From: Bacteroidaceae bacterium
GTDB taxonomy: Bacteria; Bacteroidota; Bacteroidia; Bacteroidales; Bacteroidaceae
Reading direction: 5' to 3'
DNA length: 40,469 nt
Assembly (NCBI GenBank): GCA_017398805.1
Contig: JAFQEZ010000078.1
Coordinates: 1 to 40,469, forward strand
In this document: positions 1 to 8,314 of the stretch, in pieces
Position numbering within the stretch: the first letter of the stretch is position 1
Layout: each line of letters starts with the position of its first letter
The notes under the pieces: generated by a model
Told to the model about the DNA's origin: nothing
The model's input: the letters and a program-made list of their open reading frames with translations, nothing else
Database searches by the model: none
Position numbers and translations under genes: made by a program

Positions 1-26
1 CGTACTTTTCGGTCACGAAAAGTATG
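1..26. repeat. Hairpin at the window edge
   Basis: The first 26 bases form an 11-bp stem (one G-T pair) around a 4-base loop GTCA, with A/T runs inside the stem. It may be the terminator of a gene lying to the left of the window. That gene is not visible, so the role is a guess. Bases 27-171 show no gene on either strand. Confidence 0.45.
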
Positions 27-171
27 TGATAGAACGACACAAGGAGAATAATTGACAACAGATTAAGGGTAAAACAATCCAAGGAATAGCAGTTTTATTG
101 TACCAGAATTATTTCGCCCACACGAAATTTCTACTGAGCCGCATTCCCTTTTCATGCCACAGTAAAACCAT

Positions 172-209
172 AAAACAGAAAGTCAACCAGCTGGTTGACT
201 TTCTGTTTT
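172..209. terminator. 38-bp perfect palindrome, likely tRNA terminator
   Basis: Two 19-base arms are exact inverted repeats with no unpaired loop, centred between 190 and 191. The outer part of each arm is A- or T-rich, so the RNA would form a hairpin followed by a U-rich end in either direction. It lies immediately 3' of the minus-strand tRNA gene, so termination of that transcript is the simplest role. It could also serve a plus-strand transcript. Confidence 0.7.
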
Positions 210-210
210 G

Positions 211-282
211 TACCTCAGTCGGGAATCGAACCCGAATCTAATCTTTAGGAGAGATTTATTCTATCCATTGAACTACTAAGGC
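211..282 (-). tRNA. tRNA-Arg, anticodon CCU
   Basis: Read on the minus strand, the 72 bases fold into a full cloverleaf. There is a 7-bp acceptor stem (GCCTTAG with CTGAGGT, discriminator A), a 4-bp D stem, an anticodon stem AATCT/AGATT with loop CTCCTAA, and a T arm TCGGG-TTCGATT-CCCGA. Loop positions 34-36 are CCU, which decodes the arginine codon AGG. The CCA end is not encoded. It has its own promoter and terminator and appears to be a single-gene transcript. Confidence 0.93.
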
Positions 283-304
283 ATGTTTTTTTTCAAATCC
301 GTTG

Positions 305-336
305 CGAAGATAATCAAAAACTTCGCAATCGTCAAA
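305..336 (-). promoter_or_regulatory. Promoter of tRNA-Arg
   Basis: On the minus strand, TTTG (complement of 333-336) is followed after 20 bases by TATCTTCG (complement of 305-312). This fits the Bacteroidetes primary sigma pattern TTTG-N19-21-TAnnTTTG with one deviation. It ends about 20 bases before the tRNA start. Confidence 0.5.
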
Positions 337-461
337 TGCTGTAATACTATTTTAACCATTAAATCTCAAAAACTGTTATTTTGTTTTAAACTTTACTTCC
401 TACTGCCGACATTATTCCTCTTTATATGTATCTTCGCAGAAAAGTATTTACAGACAGCATC

Positions 462-1265
462 ATGAGAGATAAGATTTCATTACTTTTACTTTTTGTCATC
501 TTTGCTTCGACTGCATATTCCCAAGAAAATACAACGTCATACGCAATAGGGATTGAGCAGATAGAGAGTGGGGAATACACTAAGGCGATAGAGACTCTGA
601 GCAGTGCATCAAGCAAGGCCCAAGGCAAGGAACTGGAAAAGATTCTCGCATCTTTGGCCTATGCACAAATGATGTGCGGCGACACCGGAAGCGCGCTTGA
701 GAACTACAGCAAAGTGCTGAAAACATCAAAAGAGAACACACCGGTCCTTTTACAGAGAGCAGCCGTATATATGCAACTCGGCCGCACCGACGATGCCATC
801 GAAGACTACAACAGCATCATTGCCAAAGAGCCAAGAAACACCGACGCACTGCTCATGAGAGCACAGGCATATCTCCTCAAAGGTGAAACAGACAAGGCGA
901 AGAAGGAGTTGGTAGCAATTATCGAATTCGCTCCGGACAAAACTAATGCCAAATTGGGGCTGGCTATGCTATACCAAAAAGAGAAGATGTATGACAAAGC
1001 GACGGCCATGATGGACCTGCTTATCGAAGAAGAGCCCTCAAACGCATCGTTGTACATCGCCCGAAGCGACCTCCTTCGCGAGCAAGGTTTTTACGAATTG
1101 GCACTCATGGACGTAGAAAAAGCGATCGCTTTGGAACCATCCAATGCAGACTACTACACCCTGCAATCCATACTCTACGAGAAAAGCGGAAAGAGGGATG
1201 CAGCCGCCAAAAGCCGACGGAAAGCAGAGCATATCAGATTACAGAAACAGCCCCACAAGCAATGA
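462..1265 (+). CDS. Secreted tetratricopeptide-repeat protein
   Basis: A 267-residue protein. The start at 462 is chosen because it gives a clean signal peptide (charged MRDK, then a hydrophobic LLLLFVIFAS core and an AYSQ cleavage region). The in-frame start at 426 would put charged residues in front of it. After residue 25 the chain is almost entirely helical TPR units of 34 residues, with recurring patterns such as A...Y...G....A...Y...I...P; about six repeats are visible to near residue 250. TPR proteins scaffold protein-protein contacts, and the signal peptide places this one in the periplasm or envelope. No catalytic domain is seen. It stands alone between the tRNA and the AraC-type gene, so context does not reveal its partner. 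Confidence 0.8.
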   Translation: MRDKISLLLLFVIFASTAYSQENTTSYAIGIEQIESGEYTKAIETLSSASSKAQGKELEKILASLAYAQMMCGDTGSALENYSKVLKTSKENTPVLLQRAAVYMQLGRTDDAIEDYNSIIAKEPRNTDALLMRAQAYLLKGETDKAKKELVAIIEFAPDKTNAKLGLAMLYQKEKMYDKATAMMDLLIEEEPSNASLYIARSDLLREQGFYELALMDVEKAIALEPSNADYYTLQSILYEKSGKRDAAAKSRRKAEHIRLQKQPHKQ

Positions 1266-1273
1266 CGTTCAAG

Positions 1274-1329
1274 AAAAAGTTCTTCAAAATGCACGGTTTT
1301 TCTTACTTTTATTTAAAAAGAACTTTTTT
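1274..1329 (+). terminator. Possible terminator after the TPR gene
   Basis: An 11-base arm AAAAAGTTCTT (1274-1284) has its reverse complement at 1318-1328, followed by another T. The 33-base loop is long for an intrinsic terminator, so this is tentative. Confidence 0.35.
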
Positions 1330-1355
1330 GAGAAGCTTTTTTCATAAAAAAAACG

Positions 1356-1363
1356 TACATTTG
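1356..1363 (+). promoter_or_regulatory. -7 promoter box for the AraC-type gene
   Basis: TACATTTG matches the Bacteroidetes -7 consensus TAnnTTTG and lies 24 bases before the ATG at 1388. No TTTG is found at the right distance upstream; the nearest, at 1327-1330, is 25 bases away. The predicted leader would be short. Confidence 0.4.
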
Positions 1364-1387
1364 GCAGTACATTGAAAAACATCTGCC

Positions 1388-1819
1388 ATGACAACCACAA
1401 ACAAACCTTACAACATCAAGGAGAAGACGGAGAAGAACGCAGCCTACCGTTCATTGATTCGCGCCGAACTCGCCGACGAGCTTTTCGACAAGATTCTAAA
1501 CATCATAATCATTGAGAAAAGGTATCGTGACAAGGATTTCTCGGCCAAAGAACTTGCCAAAATGCTCGGAACCAACACCCGATACATTTCTGCGGTAATA
1601 AACTCGCGCTTCAACACAAATTTCTCGAGCCTAATAAACGAATACCGCATAAAGGAAGCTCTACACAGATTGACAGACAAGAGATACACCGACCTTACCA
1701 TTGAGGAGATAGGAACCATAGTGGGGTTTGCAAACCGTCAATCATTCTATGCTTCGTTCTATCGCATAATGGGAGAGACACCGAACGGATACCGTAAGAA
1801 ACATCTCTCCACGAAATGA
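1388..1819 (+). CDS. AraC-family DNA-binding regulator (HTH domain only)
   Basis: A 143-residue cytosolic protein made up of little more than an AraC/XylS-type DNA-binding domain. The first helix-turn-helix covers about residues 52-78 (AKELAKMLGTNTRYISAVIN). The second covers about residues 103-137 and has the typical ending of the family (IGTIVGFANRQSFYASFYRI, then G.TP..YR). No sensor or ligand-binding domain precedes it; the first 50 residues are basic and probably helical. Such short forms are common in Bacteroidales, often as the effector part of a separate signalling system. Its stop is 6 bases before the next gene, so it is probably co-transcribed with the DNA-repair protein. Its targets are unknown. 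Confidence 0.82.
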   Translation: MTTTNKPYNIKEKTEKNAAYRSLIRAELADELFDKILNIIIIEKRYRDKDFSAKELAKMLGTNTRYISAVINSRFNTNFSSLINEYRIKEALHRLTDKRYTDLTIEEIGTIVGFANRQSFYASFYRIMGETPNGYRKKHLSTK

Positions 1820-1825
1820 CACAAC

Positions 1826-2410
1826 ATGGAGGAAACCCGTGAAACAATCCGAAACATAAAGAAAGAACTCCGTCTTTATATGAACGGGGTAACATCTGCG
1901 CAAATGCGCAAGATGGGGATGAACTATAACATCATCTTCGGCGTCAGCATCCCCCACCTCAAAGAGATTGCCGCAAAATTCACAAAAGAATCCACTCTGG
2001 CAAGAGAACTCTGGAAAGAGAACATCAGAGAGAGCAAACTCTTGGCAATATTCCTGTTGCCCGAAGAGGAATACACATCTGTCGCCGACAAATGGCCTGC
2101 AGAATGCCGTTACCATGAGAATGCCGACCACTTGGCACACCAAATACTGAACAAGTTACCCGATGCCACCGAAAAGGCAGTCGGATGGATTCAGGAAGAA
2201 TCGGAAATCACACGTTACTGCGGTTTCCAGACACTTTCCCACCTATTCAGGCAGGGAAAGACCCTGACAGCAGAACAGGAGGAGACATTCTTCGCATCAG
2301 CCACAAACGAAGCGTCTACAACAGCAGTCAGAGCGCTGACATGCTACTTCGATCAGGACGACAATCGTCTAAGACGCTACAAAGAAAGATTCCCCGGACA
2401 AGAACAGTAG
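1826..2410 (+). CDS. AlkD-like DNA alkylation repair protein
   Basis: A 194-residue, all-helical protein resembling the DNA alkylation repair family of HEAT-like-repeat glycosylases (AlkC/AlkD). Those enzymes remove N3- and N7-alkylated purines from DNA. The match rests on the N-terminal pattern (GVSIPHLKEIAAKF around residues 38-52), the W-x-x-x-x-R-E-S-K-LLAIFLL helix pair and the later ADHLAHQIL segment. It is shorter than E. coli-type AlkD (about 230 residues), and the aromatic and acidic residues used for catalysis in AlkD cannot be assigned with certainty. It follows the AraC-type gene by 6 bases, a layout recalling adaptive-response regulation, though that is only inference. Confidence 0.7.
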   Translation: MEETRETIRNIKKELRLYMNGVTSAQMRKMGMNYNIIFGVSIPHLKEIAAKFTKESTLARELWKENIRESKLLAIFLLPEEEYTSVADKWPAECRYHENADHLAHQILNKLPDATEKAVGWIQEESEITRYCGFQTLSHLFRQGKTLTAEQEETFFASATNEASTTAVRALTCYFDQDDNRLRRYKERFPGQEQ

Positions 2411-2502
2411 CCAAAATCAAGAGTTTTCATTGCTCCGTCCCAATCATATAAATTTTATGTATTTTTAAACAGCTTCTTATATTATATTATAAAATAATTA
2501 GG

Positions 2503-2510
2503 TAACTTTG
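2503..2510 (+). promoter_or_regulatory. -7 promoter box for the fur-purA cluster
   Basis: TAACTTTG fits TAnnTTTG and sits 62 bases before the chosen fur start, at the end of an AT-rich stretch (2440-2500). No good TTTG -33 element is visible, so strength cannot be judged. Confidence 0.45.
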
Positions 2511-2571
2511 CGGTAGACTGCGGACATGGGCGTCGGGACGACTATTGTCTTTTTGCAGCAGAATGCAGACG

Positions 2572-3048
2572 ATGGAAAACAGCAGAATAACGGAGTCCGT
2601 CAGACAGATATTCACGGACTACCTTAAAGAGAACAGATGCAGACGCACTCCTGAGAGATATGCAATCCTTGAGGCCGTATATTCCATAAACGGGAGCTTC
2701 GATATTGAGGAACTGCTTGATCACATGGAGAACGAGAAGAAGTTCAGAGTGAGCCGTGCCACTGTCTACAACACAATAACATTGCTGTTGAAAGCGAATT
2801 TGGCCGTACACCACCAGTTCGGTACCGAATCGAAATATGAGAAATGTTACGGCAGCCAAAAAAGCCACATGGTATGCACTAAATGCCATAAGGTAGTTGA
2901 GATAAACAACATTGATTTGACAGACACAATTTCAGCAAATATAAAGAAATTCCATTTAACCCATTATTCGCTGTACTTGTACGGTCTCTGCAGTAAATGC
3001 CACCAGGCTATGAAGAGACGCAAGACTCGAATGAACAAAGATAAATGA
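2572..3048 (+). CDS. fur: Fur-family transcriptional regulator
   Basis: A 158-residue metal-dependent repressor of the Fur/PerR/Zur family. The winged-helix domain contains the recognition helix region RVSRATVYNT (about residues 59-68). The dimerisation domain carries two CxxC pairs (Cys102/Cys105 and Cys140/Cys143), the family's structural zinc site. The start at 2572 (MENSR) is preferred; ATG 2563 in the same frame is also possible, and a TTG at 2545 is less likely. The stop overlaps the purA start in ATGA, so the two are translationally coupled. The family's usual role is sensing iron, zinc or peroxide. The sequence does not say which metal, so the symbol is a family-level name. Its basic C-terminal tail (MKRRKTRMNKDK) is probably not part of the fold. 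Confidence 0.85.
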   Translation: MENSRITESVRQIFTDYLKENRCRRTPERYAILEAVYSINGSFDIEELLDHMENEKKFRVSRATVYNTITLLLKANLAVHHQFGTESKYEKCYGSQKSHMVCTKCHKVVEINNIDLTDTISANIKKFHLTHYSLYLYGLCSKCHQAMKRRKTRMNKDK

Positions 3049-4319
3049 AGATGAAACAGAACATTGATGTACTATTAGGTTTGCAGTGGGGTGACGAGGG
3101 TAAAGGCAAGGTAGTTGATGTACTTACCCCAAACTATGATGTTGTAGCCCGTTTCCAGGGAGGCCCTAACGCCGGTCACACACTTGAATTTGAAGGAAAG
3201 AAGTTCGTGCTCCGTTCAATTCCGTCAGGAATTTTTCAGGGAGGCAAGACCAATATCATAGGCAACGGTGTCGTACTTGACCCTGCACTCTTCAAAGGCG
3301 AGGCCGAAGATCTTGTAAAGGCAGGCTACGACCTTACCAAGAACCTTTTCATTTCAAAGAAAGCACACCTTATCCTGCCGACACACCGCGTGCTCGACGC
3401 TGCTTACGAGGCTGCAAAGGGTGATGCGAAAGTAGGTACCACAGGAAAAGGCATCGGCCCCACATACACCGACAAGATAAGCCGCAACGGCCTGCGTGTT
3501 GGCGATATTCTTGAGAATTTCGATCAGAAATACGCAGCGGCAAAGGCGCGACATGAGCAGATGCTAAGAGATATGAACTACAGTTATGACATCGCCGATA
3601 TGGAGAAGACATGGCTTGAGGGCATCGAGTACCTGAAGAAATTCCGCCTCATCGACAGCGAGCAGTTCATCAACGACCTGATGAACGAAGGTAAGTCCGT
3701 ACTTTGCGAAGGTGCACAGGGAAGCCTGCTCGACATCGACTTCGGAAGCTATCCGTTCGTAACATCGTCGAACACCGTATGTGCAGGAGCATGTACCGGA
3801 CTTGGCGTCGCACCTAACAGAATAGGCAATGTATACGGCATTACCAAGGCATACTGCACACGCGTAGGTTCAGGTCCGTTCCCCACAGAACTTTTCGACG
3901 AGGTGGGGGCAGAGATGCGCGACCGTGGACATGAGTACGGTGCCGTAACAGGACGCGAACGCCGTTGCGGCTGGATTGACCTTGTTGCGTTGAAATACAC
4001 AATCATGATTAACGGCGTTACACACCTCATACTCATGAAGAGCGATGTACTCGACACATTCCCCGTAATCAAAGCTTGCATCGCATACAAGAAGAACGGC
4101 GAGACACTTGATCACATGCCTTATGACGTTGAGGGTGTTGAACCGGTATACACAGAACTCAAGGGTTGGGAGACCGACCTCACCAGACTCAAGAGCGAGG
4201 AAGAACTTCCACAGGCATTCAAGGAGTATATCGCTTTCCTTGAAAGAGAACTGGGTGTACCTGTAAAATACCTTTCAATAGGCCCTGACCGCGACCAGAC
4301 AATCACACGTACAATCTAA
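3045..4319 (+). CDS. purA: Adenylosuccinate synthetase
   Basis: A 424-residue cytosolic enzyme that joins IMP and aspartate using GTP to make adenylosuccinate, the first committed step from IMP to AMP. Diagnostic features are the N-terminal phosphate-binding loop GDEGKGK (about residues 17-23), GGPNAGH (about 40-46), GTTGKGIGPTYTDK, the QGSLLDIDFGSYPFVTSSNT block and the C-terminal SIGPDRDQT. Length is normal for the family. The first ATG (3045) overlaps the fur stop; a second in-frame ATG at 3051 would remove only two residues and cannot be excluded. It is followed after 12 bases by the metallopeptidase gene, in the same direction. Confidence 0.97.
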   Translation: MKMKQNIDVLLGLQWGDEGKGKVVDVLTPNYDVVARFQGGPNAGHTLEFEGKKFVLRSIPSGIFQGGKTNIIGNGVVLDPALFKGEAEDLVKAGYDLTKNLFISKKAHLILPTHRVLDAAYEAAKGDAKVGTTGKGIGPTYTDKISRNGLRVGDILENFDQKYAAAKARHEQMLRDMNYSYDIADMEKTWLEGIEYLKKFRLIDSEQFINDLMNEGKSVLCEGAQGSLLDIDFGSYPFVTSSNTVCAGACTGLGVAPNRIGNVYGITKAYCTRVGSGPFPTELFDEVGAEMRDRGHEYGAVTGRERRCGWIDLVALKYTIMINGVTHLILMKSDVLDTFPVIKACIAYKKNGETLDHMPYDVEGVEPVYTELKGWETDLTRLKSEEELPQAFKEYIAFLERELGVPVKYLSIGPDRDQTITRTI

Positions 4320-4331
4320 GAAACAACAACC

Positions 4332-5048
4332 ATGATACATTCACTCATACATTTAGCCGGCACGGCCACCTATGATTTTACCTATCTGTTCATATTTTTA
4401 GGTATTGCATTGGTGAGCTACATGATTCAGGCTAACCTGAAAAGCAAGTTTGATAAATTCTCAAAGATTCCTATCGGCATGACAGGACGCGATGTTGCAA
4501 TCAAGATGCTGCACGACAACGGCATCTATGATGTCAAGGTGACAAGTACACCCGGCATGCTTACTGACCACTACAACCCTGTAAACAAGACCGTGAACCT
4601 GAGCGAGGGAGTATACAACTCGGCAAGCGTGGCTGCCGCAGCCGTTGCTGCACACGAGTGTGGCCATGCCGTACAGCACGCAAGGGCTTACGCGCCATTG
4701 AAGATGCGTTCGGCATTGGTACCCATCGTATCATTCTCTTCGAATATAATGATGTGGATATTGCTCATAGGCATACTCACAGTGGAGGTTTGCCCCGAAC
4801 TGCTCCTCACGGGCATCATCCTGTTTGCTACAACCACTATCTTCAGTTTCATCACTCTCCCTGTCGAGATTGACGCGAGCCGTCGTGCGCTTGTTTGGCT
4901 TCAGGGAGCAGGCATCACAAACTCAGGCAACCACAAGTATGCAAGCAGCGCTTTACGTTCTGCGGCATATACATATGTCATAGCAGCACTTTCATCACTC
5001 GCAACGCTGCTTTACTACGTAATGATTTACATGAACAGACGAGATTAA
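4332..5048 (+). CDS. Membrane neutral zinc metallopeptidase (YugP-like)
   Basis: A 238-residue membrane protein with the zinc-protease signature HECGH at residues 108-112 (two His ligands and the catalytic Glu). There is one hydrophobic segment near residues 16-33 and three more after residue 128 (FSSNIMMWILLIGILTV, LLLTGIILFATTTIF and a C-terminal one near 210-233). The order TM - catalytic motif - TMs and the phrase PVEIDASRRAL are typical of the YugP/neutral zinc metallopeptidase family. A membrane quality-control role is inferred from family resemblance; no substrate is known. It sits between purA and hisS, with 12-base gaps on both sides, so it is probably in the same transcript. Confidence 0.85.
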   Translation: MIHSLIHLAGTATYDFTYLFIFLGIALVSYMIQANLKSKFDKFSKIPIGMTGRDVAIKMLHDNGIYDVKVTSTPGMLTDHYNPVNKTVNLSEGVYNSASVAAAAVAAHECGHAVQHARAYAPLKMRSALVPIVSFSSNIMMWILLIGILTVEVCPELLLTGIILFATTTIFSFITLPVEIDASRRALVWLQGAGITNSGNHKYASSALRSAAYTYVIAALSSLATLLYYVMIYMNRRD

Positions 5049-5060
5049 CAGAATAGAGAA

Positions 5061-6425
5061 ATGGCAGCAAAACCAGGAATCCCTAAAGGGACAAGAGACT
5101 TCTCGCCTGTAGAGATGTCAAAGAGAAACTACATATTCAACACAATACGCGAAGCATTCCACCTGTTCGGTTTCCAGCAGATTGAGACTCCTGCAATGGA
5201 GAACCTGTCGACCCTGATGGGCAAGTATGGCGAGGAAGGCGACAAACTACTTTTCAAGATACAGAATTCGGGAGATTATTTCAGCGGACTCACCGATGAA
5301 GAACTGTTGAGCAGAAATGCAGCGAAATTGGCATCAAAATTCTGCGAGAAGGGTCTCAGATATGACCTTACAGTGCCATTCGCGCGTTATGTGGTAATGC
5401 ACCGCGACGAACTTGTATTCCCGTTCAAACGCTATCAGATTCAGCCGGTATGGCGTGCCGACCGCCCACAAAAGGGCCGTTATCGCGAGTTCTACCAGTG
5501 CGATGCCGACATCATAGGCAACAATTCGCTCATCAACGAGGTTGAGCTCATACAGATGATCGACTACGTGTTCGGCAAACTGGGCATACGTGTAGCAATA
5601 AAATTGAACAACCGCAAGGTACTTGCAGGTATCGCAGAGGTAATTGGTGAACCCGACAAGATCATCGATATAACCGTTGCTATCGACAAGATTGACAAGA
5701 TTGGACTTGACGGCGTAATTGCAGAGTTAAAAAACAAGGATATCAGCGACGAGTCTGTAGAGAAATTGTTGCCAATTCTGCAGGCACAGGGTGGCAACGA
5801 CGAGAAACTGCAGATTATCGGAGAGACCCTAAAGGGTAACGAGATCGGCCAGAAGGGTGTTGAGGAGATACGCTTCATCCTTGACGCATTCAAGGAACTG
5901 AAACTCAACAGCGCTCTTGACCTTGACCTGACACTTGCACGCGGTCTCAACTACTATACCGGTGCAATACTTGAAGTAAAGGCTCTTGACGTTGCGATAG
6001 GCAGTATCACCGGTGGAGGACGTTATGACAACCTTACCGGGGTGTTCGGCATGGAAGGCGTGTCGGGAGTTGGTATATCTTTCGGTGCCGACCGCATATA
6101 TGACGTAATGAACCAGCTCGACCTTTACCCGAAGGATTCAATACAGACCACACAGGTTATGTTCGTGAACTTCGGCAGCAAGGAGGCTATGCACGCATTG
6201 AAGATAATATCAGTGCTGCGCGAAGCAGGAATTTCGGCAGAACTGTTCCCAAGCAGCGACAAGATGAAAAAGCAGATGGGATACGCGAACAGCCACAGCA
6301 TTCCTTTCGTTGCCATCATAGGCGAGCAGGAGATTGCGGACGGCACAATTGCCGTAAAGAACATGACCTCAGGCGAGCAGAGCAGCATGACAACCGAGGA
6401 GTTGAAGAAACTGCTACTAAGGTAA
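5061..6425 (+). CDS. hisS: Histidyl-tRNA synthetase
   Basis: A 454-residue class II aminoacyl-tRNA synthetase that charges tRNA-His with histidine using ATP. Motif 1 lies in the N-terminal [10 protein letters not shown] region. Motif 2 is in [20 protein letters not shown] (about residues 121-140) and [10 protein letters not shown]. The histidine-binding signature ARGLNYYTG is near residue 295 and motif 3 is in [13 protein letters not shown]...[12 protein letters not shown]-terminal anticodon-binding domain follows (about residues 360-454). Length and domain order are normal. It is the last gene of the fur-purA-peptidase-hisS run and ends 10 bases before a strong bidirectional terminator. Confidence 0.97.
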   Translation: MAAKPGIPKGTRDFSPVEMSKRNYIFNTIREAFHLFGFQQIETPAMENLSTLMGKYGEEGDKLLFKIQNSGDYFSGLTDEELLSRNAAKLASKFCEKGLRYDLTVPFARYVVMHRDELVFPFKRYQIQPVWRADRPQKGRYREFYQCDADIIGNNSLINEVELIQMIDYVFGKLGIRVAIKLNNRKVLAGIAEVIGEPDKIIDITVAIDKIDKIGLDGVIAELKNKDISDESVEKLLPILQAQGGNDEKLQIIGETLKGNEIGQKGVEEIRFILDAFKELKLNSALDLDLTLARGLNYYTGAILEVKALDVAIGSITGGGRYDNLTGVFGMEGVSGVGISFGADRIYDVMNQLDLYPKDSIQTTQVMFVNFGSKEAMHALKIISVLREAGISAELFPSSDKMKKQMGYANSHSIPFVAIIGEQEIADGTIAVKNMTSGEQSSMTTEELKKLLLR

Positions 6426-6434
6426 AAGAATATA

Positions 6435-6481
6435 TATATAAAACAGTGACCGTGGTGATGCCACGGTCACTGTTTTATATA
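6435..6481. terminator. Bidirectional terminator between hisS and lipoprotein gene
   Basis: Perfect 21-base inverted repeats flank a 5-base loop (TGATG). The GC-rich core (GTGACCGTGG) carries A/T-rich outer arms that provide a U tract in both directions. It lies between two convergent genes, 9 bases after the hisS stop and 10 bases after the opposite gene's stop. Confidence 0.88.
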
Positions 6482-6491
6482 CAGCAACATT

Positions 6492-6941
6492 TCATTTCTT
6501 CTTCAAATGCGTCAATGGGAAATTACCGTCTACACGCCAATAACCTTTTACCTTGAAAAGACGCACATCCACTTCTGTATTCTTATCGAACGCATCCTTT
6601 CCTTTTAGCTTTACGCAGGCGGTATCACCGGAAACAGCTGCAGAGAGCACTTCGAAGGCTGCTGCAGACGGAAGCGTATGATATCCCATTACCTTCATAC
6701 TGTCCACTCTCTTGAAATATGCCTTATAACGTTCCTTTTCCACATCACTCGGGAAACACATCGACTTCTCAAGCCCCTCAACATCACCCGATTCAATTGA
6801 TTTGACAAACTGCAAAGCAACCTCCTCAGGTTTTTTATACTCCTCGACCGGTGCCTGCTGTTGTTTTGCGTCATCACCGCAAGAAACAATTGAGAACGCA
6901 AAAGAGATGGCAAATAAAGAGGCTGATATTATTTTCTTCAT
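6492..6941 (-). CDS. Small lipoprotein, DUF4878-like
   Basis: A 149-residue predicted lipoprotein. The start at 6941 gives MKKIISASLFAISFAFS followed by a lipobox ending SIVSC-G; an upstream in-frame ATG at 6986 would place an acidic, polar stretch before the signal sequence. The mature part starts with a charged Q/E-rich linker (about residues 25-37). It then has the pattern P.EVA..F......GD...........: a compact NTF2-like fold of the DUF4878 type ending in a beta-rich section with GYWRVDGNFP. The fold usually forms a small binding pocket; no function is known. The gene is monocistronic and convergent with hisS. Confidence 0.72.
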   Translation of the reverse strand: MKKIISASLFAISFAFSIVSCGDDAKQQQAPVEEYKKPEEVALQFVKSIESGDVEGLEKSMCFPSDVEKERYKAYFKRVDSMKVMGYHTLPSAAAFEVLSAAVSGDTACVKLKGKDAFDKNTEVDVRLFKVKGYWRVDGNFPLTHLKKK

Positions 6942-7269
6942 AGTATAGACCGCAAAAGAATATTCTGAAACTATTCGGTTTTCCAATAATTTCCGCTAAG
7001 ATAACCAAAAAAAGAGGCACTTGAGCTTAAAGCGTCAAAAAAAAGATTTGTGGAGTCAAAAAAGCATTTTTTATTTTGCTCCACTCATAGTTTAGAGTTA
7101 ACTTTGTAGGGAATATGGGCAAATGAGCCCTGCCACCGCACCGGTTGTCGCCCGACACGAATCTGCCGCCCGACTCTACCCCTGCATTGAAAGGAAAGCA
7201 CAATGCCTGCGGGATGACATTCCACAGACAGACAGCAGAACAATATACAAACTCAATAATATTAAAGCT
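6942..7269. other. Divergent intergenic region with pta leader
   Basis: 328 bases between the minus-strand lipoprotein and pta. Bases 6960-7100 are AT-rich and hold the promoters. Bases 7110-7269 are noticeably GC-richer and form the 5' leader of pta. The leader is open in the pta frame from 7123, but the resulting 49 extra residues do not resemble a protein domain. No second gene is seen. Confidence 0.6.
7075..7106 (+). promoter_or_regulatory. Promoter of the pta-ackA operon
   Basis: TTTG (7075-7078), a 20-base spacer and TAACTTTG (7099-7106) match the Bacteroidetes sigma consensus TTTG-N19-21-TAnnTTTG exactly. Transcription would start near 7112, leaving a leader of roughly 155-160 bases before the pta ATG. 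Confidence 0.75.
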
Positions 7270-8280
7270 ATGGATGTTATTAAAAATCTAATCGAGCGTG
7301 CACAGCAGAACAAGCAGCGCATCGTCCTCCCTGAGGGAACAGAAGAGCGTACACTCAAGGCTGCCGACAAGGCCCTTGCAGACGGTATTGCAGAGTTGGT
7401 AATTCTTGGCAACAAAGAAGAGATTCTCGCTCTTGCAGAGAAGAACGGCCTTACAAACATCGAGAAGGCAACAATCATCGACCCTGAAAACAACCCCGAC
7501 GCAGAGAAGTATGCTACACTCCTCTACGAGCTCCGCAAGGCAAAGGGCATGACAATGGAGGATGCACAGAAACTTGTATGCAACCCGCTTTACCTCGGTT
7601 GCCTCATCATAAAGAACGGTGATGCAGACGGCCAGGTGGCAGGAGCCCTGAACACTACAGGTAATGTGCTCCGTCCTGCATTACAGATTATCAAGACAAC
7701 TCCGGGCATCACCTGCGTCAGCGGTGCCATGATGCTCATCACAAACGCAAAGGAGTATGGCGAGGATGGCGTTCTCTTCGTTGCAGACGTTGCCGTTACC
7801 CCACAGCCCGATGCCAATCAGCTCTCTCAGATTGCCGTATGTACAGCACAGACAGCAAAGGCTATCGGCGGATTCGAGGAGCCACGCGTTGCAATGCTCA
7901 GCTTCTCAACAAAGGGCTCTGCAAAGCACGAGATGGTAGACAAGGTAACCGAGGCTACACGTCTTGCACATGAACTCGACCCAGAGCTTTCACTTGACGG
8001 CGAGCTTCAGGCCGATGCAGCTCTCGTTCCTTTCGTTGGACAGAGCAAGGCTCCGGGCTCAACAGTGGCAGGCAAGGCCAACGTACTCGTTTTCCCCGAC
8101 CTCGGTGCAGGAAACATCGGTTACAAGCTCGTTCAGCGTCTTGGTCATGCCGAGGCTATCGGTCCCGTACTCCAGGGTATCGCACGTCCTGTGAACGACC
8201 TTTCACGCGGTTGCTCAATCGAGGATGTATACATGATGATTGCAATCACAGCCAACCAGGCAATTGCTGCAAAGAAGTAA
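7270..8280 (+). CDS. pta: Phosphate acetyltransferase
   Basis: A 336-residue cytosolic enzyme that converts acetyl-CoA and phosphate to acetyl phosphate, the first half of the ATP-yielding acetate branch. It is the short, single-domain form of the family: LPEGTEERTLKAA near residue 20, TPGITCVSGAMM near the middle and FPDLGAGNIGYKLVQRL near residue 280. The start at 7270 (MDVIKNLIERA) aligns with the family N-terminus. The frame stays open back to 7123, but that extension is low-complexity and lies within the predicted leader. ackA follows 34 bases downstream. Confidence 0.95.
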   Translation: MDVIKNLIERAQQNKQRIVLPEGTEERTLKAADKALADGIAELVILGNKEEILALAEKNGLTNIEKATIIDPENNPDAEKYATLLYELRKAKGMTMEDAQKLVCNPLYLGCLIIKNGDADGQVAGALNTTGNVLRPALQIIKTTPGITCVSGAMMLITNAKEYGEDGVLFVADVAVTPQPDANQLSQIAVCTAQTAKAIGGFEEPRVAMLSFSTKGSAKHEMVDKVTEATRLAHELDPELSLDGELQADAALVPFVGQSKAPGSTVAGKANVLVFPDLGAGNIGYKLVQRLGHAEAIGPVLQGIARPVNDLSRGCSIEDVYMMIAITANQAIAAKK

Positions 8281-8314
8281 CGGAACACAAACACTAAAAA
8301 ACAGTCATATAACA

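Noticed and set aside
2545-2571. TTG start extending Fur upstream
   Set aside because: The extra residues (beginning with Ser, Phe, Cys) are outside the family alignment, and two ATG codons lie just downstream in frame.
7123-7269. Longer start for Pta at 7123
   Set aside because: The added 49 residues resemble no protein and lie in the predicted untranslated leader. The family N-terminus aligns with the ATG at 7270.
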